From Paenibacillus dokdonensis (lineage in GTDB: Bacteria; Bacillota; Bacilli; Paenibacillales; Paenibacillaceae): DNA of 64,000 nt. Shown piece after piece: positions 58,556-64,000 of the stretch. A program made the position numbers and the translations under genes. The notes beneath the pieces are model-generated. The model worked only from the letters and a program-made list of their open reading frames with translations, searched no databases and had not been told where the DNA came from. Position 1 is the stretch's first letter. Every line of letters begins with the position of its first letter. Location of the stretch: positions 2,343,939-2,407,938 of the forward strand of contig NZ_STGQ01000001.1 in NCBI RefSeq assembly GCF_004916975.1, given 5' to 3'.

Positions 58556-59767
58556 ATGTCAGAAGGTAAGATATGGACCAAAAATTTTGTGATTGTCTGT
58601 TTGAGCAGTTTTTTTATGTTCCTGACTTTCTACGTGACGGCTACGGCCTTCCCGTTATATATGGGAGATCGCTTAAACGGAAATGCGCAGCAGATGGGAC
58701 TTGTGATCACGATTTATGTGCTGGGAGGCGTCTTGATCAGGCCGTTTTCGGGTCTCTGGGTGGATCGTTTCGGTAAAAAGAAGATGGCGCTGATCGGGCT
58801 CATCATATTTCTGCTTGCCTGCATCAGCTATCTCGGAGCAAGAGGAATCGCAATATTCCTTATGATTCGTTTTCTTCACGGCATGAGTTATGCAATTGCG
58901 TCGACGGCGACGAGCACGATTGCTTCTACCTTGATTCCCAATGCCCGAAAAGGGGAGGGAATGGGTTATTACAGTATGTTTATGAGCATTGCCATGGTTA
59001 TCGGACCGGCATTCGGCCTTTTACTGTGGCAGGATCAAAACGGAACTCTGCTATTGACGGTTATTGCCGGGATTGCGTTTCTTTCATTACTGTTTGCGTT
59101 TCCGGTCAAAGATCAGCAACCACCGGTTAGACCCGAACAAGCCGCTGCGAAAAACAGATTCAACCTGCGGGAGATTTTTGAGCTGAAAGCTCTACCCATT
59201 TCAATCGTGGGATTCGTACTGGCTTTTTCTTATAGCCCGATTGCCGGATTTATTGCGCCGTTTGCCAATGAAATTCACCAGTCCAAAGTGGCCAGTACGT
59301 TCTTTATCGTGTTTGCTGTGATGATTGTCGTTTTCAGGCCGCTGGTCGGCAAAATATTTGACAGATATAATGAGCATGTTTTGTTTTATCCCGGATTTGT
59401 TTTATTCGGACTGGGCCTGCTTTTATTGAGCCAATCCCATTCGGGAACCATGGTGCTGTTATCGGGTGCTTTCATGGGAATCGGATATGGAGCTCTTTTT
59501 CCTTGTATCCAGGCTCTCGCTATGAAACTGTCTCCCATCCATCGAACAGGTGCGGCCAACGGCACGTTCTTTTTATTGTTCGATTTGGGATATGGAGCAG
59601 GCTCATATGTTATGGGCTTGATTAGCTCCCATTCCAATTATCGCACGATGTTTGCGGCAGCCGGCGTTGTCGCATTGGGAGCCATCATCGTATACTATTT
59701 TATCCATCATAAACCGCAGTCCGCTGTAAAGACGATTCGCAAAACACATTCAGAAATCGTAGAATAG
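58556..59767 (+). CDS. MFS transporter, DHA1-type (YwoG-like)
   Basis: 403 residues behind GGAGTAGAGAGG. Twelve helices; motif A between helices 2 and 3 reads GLWVDRFGKKKMALIG, and the first half has FFMFLTFYVTATAFPLYMGD as in Bacillus YwoG/YfiS-type exporters. Exports small organic molecules; substrate unknown. Divergent from a LysR regulator which probably activates it. Confidence 0.92.
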   Translation: MSEGKIWTKNFVIVCLSSFFMFLTFYVTATAFPLYMGDRLNGNAQQMGLVITIYVLGGVLIRPFSGLWVDRFGKKKMALIGLIIFLLACISYLGARGIAIFLMIRFLHGMSYAIASTATSTIASTLIPNARKGEGMGYYSMFMSIAMVIGPAFGLLLWQDQNGTLLLTVIAGIAFLSLLFAFPVKDQQPPVRPEQAAAKNRFNLREIFELKALPISIVGFVLAFSYSPIAGFIAPFANEIHQSKVASTFFIVFAVMIVVFRPLVGKIFDRYNEHVLFYPGFVLFGLGLLLLSQSHSGTMVLLSGAFMGIGYGALFPCIQALAMKLSPIHRTGAANGTFFLLFDLGYGAGSYVMGLISSHSNYRTMFAAAGVVALGAIIVYYFIHHKPQSAVKTIRKTHSEIVE

Positions 59768-59882
59768 GCTAATTTCATGAGTTCTTTCACCTGATCGGGA
59801 ACATCAATCATCCAATCAAATCGCCATTTATTTGCATTTATTATAGAGAAAACAGCAAATATATGATGGAGGATGGATAAAT

Positions 59883-60266
59883 ATGAGAGGAAAACGAGCC
59901 GTATATACCACTGGAATACTAAGAAGAAGTCCCAAAACCAAATTTGCTTTAGTAGATTGCGTCAATCTGGGTGCCATTCCACGGAAAATAACTGTACAAG
60001 TGATAGATTGGTCAAATGGTAATCCTGTACCTCTGAAAGTGATACCATGTAATCTAACCAAATGTACAGTGACAGTAGGAGCCAATAAATCAAAATTTTT
60101 ATATGCGGATGTATCTAAGGTCGTCTTCAAATACGAGGTGCGAATAACACAAGCCGATGTTGCTAACTTTGTAACCAACGTTTATGGTGTAACAAATTCA
60201 CCTTTCAAACCACAAACAGGCGAGGCAGTGCTTCAACGAGATTTAGTGAAGCTAACAAAAATATAA
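59883..60266 (+). CDS. Uncharacterised small protein conserved-looking in sporeformers
   Basis: 127 residues, ATG 59883 behind GGAGGATGG. Beta-rich, with RKITVQVIDWSNGNPVPLKV near residue 34, PCNLTKCTVTVGANKSKFLY near 54 and VVFKYEVRITQADVANFVTN near 80. I recall similar short beta-sandwich proteins with a VQVxDWSxGxPxPL motif in Bacillus and Paenibacillus, without a known role; this is memory, not a search. Not secreted by a recognisable signal. Followed by a 737-base gap without genes. Confidence 0.7.
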   Translation: MRGKRAVYTTGILRRSPKTKFALVDCVNLGAIPRKITVQVIDWSNGNPVPLKVIPCNLTKCTVTVGANKSKFLYADVSKVVFKYEVRITQADVANFVTNVYGVTNSPFKPQTGEAVLQRDLVKLTKI

Positions 60267-60490
60267 AAATTCAATAAAAGATAATAGCAGTGCCTTCTTT
60301 CGACAGGTTTAGAGCTATCCAGAACTCTGTCACTAACGGTTTACATTCAAATCACGAGTTTGGAAGAGCTTAATGTACTGCATCCACTGATGTAAATATT
60401 TAGTTGTAACCAATGCGACACATATGAAAAGTTGGCTGCTGAACAATATCTTCAAGAATTATTGTAAGAATCAAATAATCACAAAACATA

Positions 60491-60535
60491 AAACAACTCG
60501 GTATTCTAATTCTAAAGCGGGTTGTTTTTATTTTT
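60491..60535 (+). terminator. Rho-independent terminator
   Basis: AAACAAC with GTTGTTT around an A/T-rich loop, then TTATTTTTC. Confidence 0.55.
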
Positions 60536-60875
60536 CTTTAATTTGACTATGTCTTTTATCCGAACCTTTTTAACTTTAAAGAACATTGGCCGGCGAGCCA
60601 ACTTCATCTCGTTGCAATAAGGCCTTGTAATCGACTGCCTTTTCTAAAAACTAACGTACTGAATAGCGCAACTTCATAAAATCCAAATGCGTCTAAATTG
60701 AGAAAGGGAAGTTATTGTATTACAAGTGAAAGAACGGATTGTTGAAGCTTCTTCAGATTTCACCTGGCCTACAGTTATCAGCAATACACTTCCATAAGGA
60801 ACTAATTTGATTATTCATACAACCAAGTTTCAATATAATAGTTCATTAACAACGCACAGGCTGCCGCTTAGTAGA

Positions 60876-60904
60876 AAGTCCGCATAAATAGCGGGCTTTT
60901 TTTG
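60876..60904 (+). terminator. Rho-independent terminator
   Basis: AAGTCCGC, loop ATAAATA, GCGGGCTT, then a T-run; one G-T pair. Confidence 0.8.
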
Positions 60905-61003
60905 ATATAAGTTCTTGTCCTAATATTTTTTTCGAAAAAAATCGAACGATATCCATATTTATTACCAATATATACTGTAAGCCTGAAGGGGAGGAGGTGG
61001 CAA

Positions 61004-61591
61004 ATGAACCATCCATCTGAATATAAAAGGCTCATTGCACTTACGCTGGACGGGAGCCGGAATGCGTTTGGTGAGTTATATGAAGCTACCATTAAGGATG
61101 TTTACAAAACCGTTTATTTCCTAATTCGGGAGCCATCAGATGCAGAGGATGTCATTCAAGAGATTTATATTCAAGTATATCGGTCTCTTGGAAAGTTTGA
61201 CATTAACAGGCCGTTCCGCCCTTGGTTAATGGGAGTGGTCATGCGGCAAATTCAGTCTCACCGAAGAAAGAGCTGGACAAATGTACGAACGTTGAAAAAA
61301 GCTGAACAGATTGACCAAGCCGTGGTTTACGATTTCTCAAGTGAGGTAGTCAACAAAGTATCGAATCGATCGCTGCTGGCAAGTGTGGATCGACTTCCTT
61401 ATAAGCTGAAGCAAGTCGTTATTCTGCATTATTTGAATGATTACACGCAAGAAGAGATTGCAGCCACATTAGAAATCCCTCTTGGGACGGTAAAATCACG
61501 GATTCATGCTGCTTTGCAAAAGATGCGTAAAAAACAGAAAACTAACATTCGGGCGATGGGAAAGGTGGAGGAGCTAAATGAGTCTCAATGA
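61004..61591 (+). CDS. ECF-type RNA polymerase sigma factor
   Basis: 195 residues behind GGGGAGGAGGTG. Sigma region 2 (about 20-90): LYEATIKDVYKTVYFLIREP, SDAEDVIQEIYIQVYRSLGK and FRPWLMGVVMRQIQSHRR. Region 4 (about 130-180): LPYKLKQVVILHYLNDYTQE, IAATLEIPLGTVKSRIHAAL. It directs transcription of a regulon, probably for an envelope stress. The following gene, overlapping by 14 bases, encodes a membrane protein likely to be its anti-sigma factor. Confidence 0.93.
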   Translation: MNHPSEYKRLIALTLDGSRNAFGELYEATIKDVYKTVYFLIREPSDAEDVIQEIYIQVYRSLGKFDINRPFRPWLMGVVMRQIQSHRRKSWTNVRTLKKAEQIDQAVVYDFSSEVVNKVSNRSLLASVDRLPYKLKQVVILHYLNDYTQEEIAATLEIPLGTVKSRIHAALQKMRKKQKTNIRAMGKVEELNESQ

Positions 61592-62327
61592 AAGGTTGAG
61601 AACTGCTTTTAAGGAAGAAACCGAAGAATGGTCAGCACCAGCGGAGCTCAAGGAAAAAATACTAAACCAAGTCGCACACAATCAAGGAGGAAGACGAATG
61701 AAAAAATGGGTCGTGACATGTATTTTGGCTGCTTCATTGTTAATACCGGCGGGTGCCTTTGCCGGTTACAGCTACATATCTGATTCCATCTATGGTTCGC
61801 AGGAAAATATCGCTAAGTTTGGAGTCACGCAACAACATTATGATGTGCTGGAGGCAAAGCTGCAGGCCGCCAAACAAAGCCTCGGTGAAGAGGAGTTCAC
61901 AAGATTCATGTCCTTACTTAAAGAATTGGGTACCTATAATTTGAAAATGACAGATGCAGATGGAAAATTTAATATTGAGAAATTGAGCACAGAGGAGCGA
62001 AGCAACTATAAAAGATTAACAACTGAGCTGGAACCCATATTCCGTAAATTAAAGGATGTTCAGCCGGCGGTGAAAACACCTAAACCCCTGTATAGCTCTG
62101 CGTTCTGGAAAGAACAGCTAAATCAAGCAAAGCAAATACTCAGCAAAGAAGAATTCAATGAGTATCAAAAATTAATGTATGAATTGAAGACTTATGACGA
62201 GAAAACGCTTGATCCGGATGGAAGTGTTCATGTAGATCGGCTATCAAAAGAAGATCAAACGAATATAGAGCAAGTGGTACAACAGCTGCAACCATTTTTA
62301 AAGAAGTTGGGCATTTTAATAAAGTGA
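61578..62327 (+). CDS. Membrane protein with C-terminal DUF3600-type repeats, putative anti-sigma factor
   Basis: 249 residues, ATG 61578 behind GGTGGAGGAG and overlapping the sigma gene. A cytoplasmic N-terminus of about 40 residues (LRTAFKEETEEWSAPAELKE), one membrane helix (KKWVVTCILAASLLIPAGAF, about 43-62) and an outer part made of two similar helical repeats (IYGSQENIAKFGVTQQHYDV to FRKL, and SAFWKEQLNQAKQILSKEEF to FLKKL). Layout and coupling fit an anti-sigma factor; DUF3600 proteins often follow SigY/ECF genes in Bacilli. No zinc-binding ZAS motif is seen. Confidence 0.85.
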   Translation: MSLNERLRTAFKEETEEWSAPAELKEKILNQVAHNQGGRRMKKWVVTCILAASLLIPAGAFAGYSYISDSIYGSQENIAKFGVTQQHYDVLEAKLQAAKQSLGEEEFTRFMSLLKELGTYNLKMTDADGKFNIEKLSTEERSNYKRLTTELEPIFRKLKDVQPAVKTPKPLYSSAFWKEQLNQAKQILSKEEFNEYQKLMYELKTYDEKTLDPDGSVHVDRLSKEDQTNIEQVVQQLQPFLKKLGILIK

Positions 62328-62371
62328 GAACTTAGTCTCCAATAATGGATGTTAAATTCCTCAAGTATGCT

Positions 62372-62450
62372 CCGGCGATGTGACGCCATAATGGTCGACA
62401 TCACCGAGCCAAAATACCGGTCGCTTGGTCACACTTAATTCAAATCTTTT
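62372..62450. repeat. Dispersed 80-bp repeat, copy B
   Basis: Matches copy A at 51075-51154. It carries the complement of KDLN-stop (TTAATTCAAATCTTTT) but no GNAT gene follows, so it looks like what is left when a GNAT-bearing segment was lost or when only its 3' flank was copied. Confidence 0.8.
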
Positions 62451-62549
62451 ATGTATTATTATTACAACTTATTGAATCATCATTCGTGGTCATTTAAGGG
62501 GAATATTAAAGGAAGACGGAAGAAAGGGGCGGTTGTTCCAGTCCCTCTT

Positions 62550-63116
62550 TCAATTCTTTTTCTCCAACTCCGCCTTTAATCTTGCATTCTCTTCTAACAG
62601 CTTTTGAACGTCCGGGACATCCTTGCCGGAAACCCACCCATACAAATCGTCACTTGCTGCATACTCCGGCAATTGATCACGGAGTACCATTTTAATGTGC
62701 CGTACATCTTCAACATAATAGATAGGGATTTGATCCATGACCGATTGCTTAAACTCTTGAAACTTCTGATAGTATTCAATTGCTGCGAAGTCGTATGGCT
62801 TTTGCCTTAATGCCTCATCTGTGACAACAAAAGCAAATCTAGGTAAGCCCGCTTCGCCGGCATACTCATATTCCCAATGCGTATAGCTCTTGGATTCATC
62901 AGGAAGTGTTAAACCATAGAATCCTCCGAGAATCAGGATATATACATCGGACTCGTCGATCCATCTCTTCCTAATTTCCATTGGACTTTCCTTGAAAAAT
63001 TGCTCAATTCCAGCAGGGATATGACCGGCTTGAAGCACGGCTTCAACAGCGGTATGTCTTTCCTCAATAAGATCGTTAAAAGTAGACGATATGTAAATTT
63101 GTAGTTTTTTTCTCAT
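62550..63116 (-). CDS. DUF4062 domain protein
   Basis: 188 residues from ATG 63116 behind GGGAGG. The N-terminal domain has KLQIYISSTFNDLIEERHTA, RWIDESDVYILILGGFYGLT and YTHWEYEYAGEAGLPRFAFV, the DUF4062 hallmarks (a TIR/nucleotide-processing-like fold). The C-terminus (about 165-188) is a short coiled coil (VQKLLEENARLKAELEKK). DUF4062 is usually fused to STAND NTPases, TPR or other domains in predicted conflict or signalling proteins; here it stands alone. Role unknown. Flanked by a repeat and a palindrome. Confidence 0.85.
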   Translation of the reverse strand: MRKKLQIYISSTFNDLIEERHTAVEAVLQAGHIPAGIEQFFKESPMEIRKRWIDESDVYILILGGFYGLTLPDESKSYTHWEYEYAGEAGLPRFAFVVTDEALRQKPYDFAAIEYYQKFQEFKQSVMDQIPIYYVEDVRHIKMVLRDQLPEYAASDDLYGWVSGKDVPDVQKLLEENARLKAELEKKN

Positions 63117-63229
63117 AGGGCCTCCCAAATAAAAAATTAGTATAGATGCACTTCATACTCGAATATGATTCTATACCGATGAGCAAGCTTTGAACTAACG
63201 GAGTACGAGAGGTTGATAAATAAACTATT

Positions 63230-63261
63230 ACGCGGCTGTCGACATAGATCGACAGCCGCGT
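63230..63261 (-). terminator. Palindrome between the M42 peptidase and the DUF4062 gene
   Basis: ACGCGGCTGTCGA (63230-63242), loop CATAGA, TCGACAGCCGCGT (63249-63261). On the minus strand an A/T-rich tail follows; likely the terminator of the peptidase. Confidence 0.65.
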
Positions 63262-63311
63262 TGCGTAAACACATGTGGCACCAAATAGTGAAGAAAGCGC
63301 GCAGTCACTCC

Positions 63312-64000
63312 TTAGCCTTGGCCGAATGTAAGTTCCTTCACTTTATTTTTATCCAATCGTTTGATCACTTCGTTGATCAGCTTCACGGCATTTTCGAAAT
63401 CATCGCGATGGAGAATTGCCGCATGCGTATGTATATATCGCGTTGCAATCGAAATAGCAAGTGATGGTACGCCGCCGGCTGTCACGTGAATGGCGCCCGC
63501 ATCGGTGCCGCCTCCTGCGACATAGTCGAATTGATAAGGAATGCTTAGCTCATCCGCTATGTCGGTAACGAAGTTGCGCAGACGGCGATGAGAGATCATC
63601 GATCCGTCATAAATGAGAATTTGCGGCCCTTTGCCCATTTTGGCCAAGGCGTCCTTTTCGCTCACACCCGGTGTATCGCCGGCGATCCCTACGTCAACCG
63701 AGAAACCGATATCCGGTTGAATGACATTTGCGGCCGTTTTCGCTCCGCGTAAGCCGACTTCCTCTTGAACGGTGCCGACTCCGTAAACGGTATTCGGATG
63801 CTCGACGTTTTTCAATTGCTTCAGCACATCGATCGCAATGGCACAGCCGATGCGATTGTCCCATGCTTTTGCCATCAGCATTTTTTCATTTTTCATCACG
63901 GTAAATTCGCAAACCGGTACGATTGAGTCGCCCGGGCGAACGCCGAACTCCGCAGCTTGCTCTTTGCTTTCCGCACCGATATCAATGAACATTTCTTTTT
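63312..64000 (-). CDS. M42 family aminopeptidase, 5'-truncated by window edge
   Basis: Open from the right window edge; about 229 residues visible. In frame the sequence enters as [15 protein letters not shown], a typical internal segment, so the ATG at 63992 is not the start. Metal and catalytic residues of M42: Asp in [11 protein letters not shown], Glu-Glu in [13 protein letters not shown], Asp in [19 protein letters not shown], and His in [10 protein letters not shown] near the C-terminus. M42 enzymes (glucanase-named in some annotations) are cytoplasmic cobalt/zinc dodecameric aminopeptidases that finish peptide breakdown. About 355 residues are expected for the whole protein. Confidence 0.93.
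   Translation of the reverse strand, partial: KEMFIDIGAESKEQAAEFGVRPGDSIVPVCEFTVMKNEKMLMAKAWDNRIGCAIAIDVLKQLKNVEHPNTVYGVGTVQEEVGLRGAKTAANVIQPDIGFSVDVGIAGDTPGVSEKDALAKMGKGPQILIYDGSMISHRRLRNFVTDIADELSIPYQFDYVAGGGTDAGAIHVTAGGVPSLAISIATRYIHTHAAILHRDDFENAVKLINEVIKRLDKNKVKELTFGQG

Larger units (their letters stand above)
60267..61003. other. Gene-poor gap with two terminator hairpins
   Basis: No coding stretch I can defend. It contains a hairpin AAACAAC (60491-60497) / GTTGTTT (60521-60527) with T-run, and a second AAGTCCGC (60876-60883) / GCGGGCTT (60891-60898) with a seven-T run. A short protein-like tail (YEKLAAEQYLQELL and stop near 60470) may be a remnant. Confidence 0.5.

Noticed and set aside
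63230..63261. Long palindrome considered as a recombination or attachment site
   Set aside because: No integrase, repeat pair or tRNA nearby; position after the M42 peptidase fits an ordinary terminator.
1..64000. CRISPR arrays, tRNA and rRNA genes, transposases
   Set aside because: No regularly spaced repeats, no tRNA-like cloverleaf with CCA-flank context, no rRNA-like sequence and no transposase or integrase frame were found by eye.

Overview
The window looks like a chromosomal segment of a spore-forming, low-to-mid GC Firmicute of the Paenibacillus type. Pointers are strong AGGAGG-type ribosome binding sites with frequent TTG/GTG starts, consensus sigma-A promoters, many LysR, TetR, MarR and HxlR regulators, an S-layer-homology (SLH) enzyme, GH43 arabinan/xylan-type enzymes with a sugar ABC importer, and a CcpA-like cre site. 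No tRNA, rRNA, CRISPR array, intact transposase or phage gene was seen.

Layout. 1-1693: end of a sugar phosphate isomerase/epimerase and a Gfo/Idh/MocA oxidoreductase. 1744-3236: a graveyard (NUDIX fragment, Rrf2 pseudogene, LysR tail) around a DinB gene. 3569-5597: two-component system. 5793-7286: type-B carboxylesterase. 7396-10915: heterodimeric ABC exporter-fold pair. 10992-15502: SnoaL-like protein, DHA2 efflux pump, and a TetR gene with a beta-lactamase-fold hydrolase sharing matching operators. 15631-19775: TauE/SafE permease and carboxylesterase (one operon) divergent from a LysR gene, then a VTT membrane protein. 20105-28003: glycan-use locus: ArsR-type sensor fusion, lipoprotein sugar binder, two permeases, one membrane-anchored GH43 and one cytoplasmic GH43, with a promoter carrying a palindrome and a cre-like site. 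28229-33592: lipoprotein, broken phosphoesterase, EEP-family hydrolase, SLH-NagZ enzyme, DUF421 protein. 33729-35592: broken MetX-like hydrolase divergent from LysR. 35788-37378: efflux pump behind an attenuator with an upstream ORF. 37378-38099: copA remnant, copZ, glutaredoxin. 38284-41693: GNAT, NUDIX, HxlR with a divergent quinone-reductase-like gene, SRPBCC protein. 41813-43355: frameshifted lipoprotein, chloramphenicol acetyltransferase with a classical translational attenuator, broken DoxX-like gene. 43691-51615: unknown 474-residue protein, MFS pump, HxlR, TetR with a Fe-S biogenesis-type protein, stalk-domain protein, DinB, GNAT. 52115-55973: amidohydrolase/MarR and haloalkane dehalogenase/TetR modules, both with readable operators. 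56318-64000: DUF2785 protein, LysR/MFS pair, ECF sigma factor with a DUF3600-type partner, DUF4062 protein, and an M42 peptidase running off the right edge.

The general theme is small regulator-plus-target modules for detoxification and efflux, interleaved with decayed genes. The best mechanistic signals are: the uORF attenuator before the efflux pump (35826-35913), the cat leader (42291-42350), the MarR operator lying exactly between -35 and -10 of the amidohydrolase promoter (53464-53492), the 22-bp TetR operator pair controlling a haloalkane dehalogenase, and the duplicated TetR operator pair at 13258 and 13908. At least ten gene remnants suggest an accessory region undergoing decay. I found no clearly new multi-gene system; the least explained intact gene is the 474-residue protein at 43691-45115.
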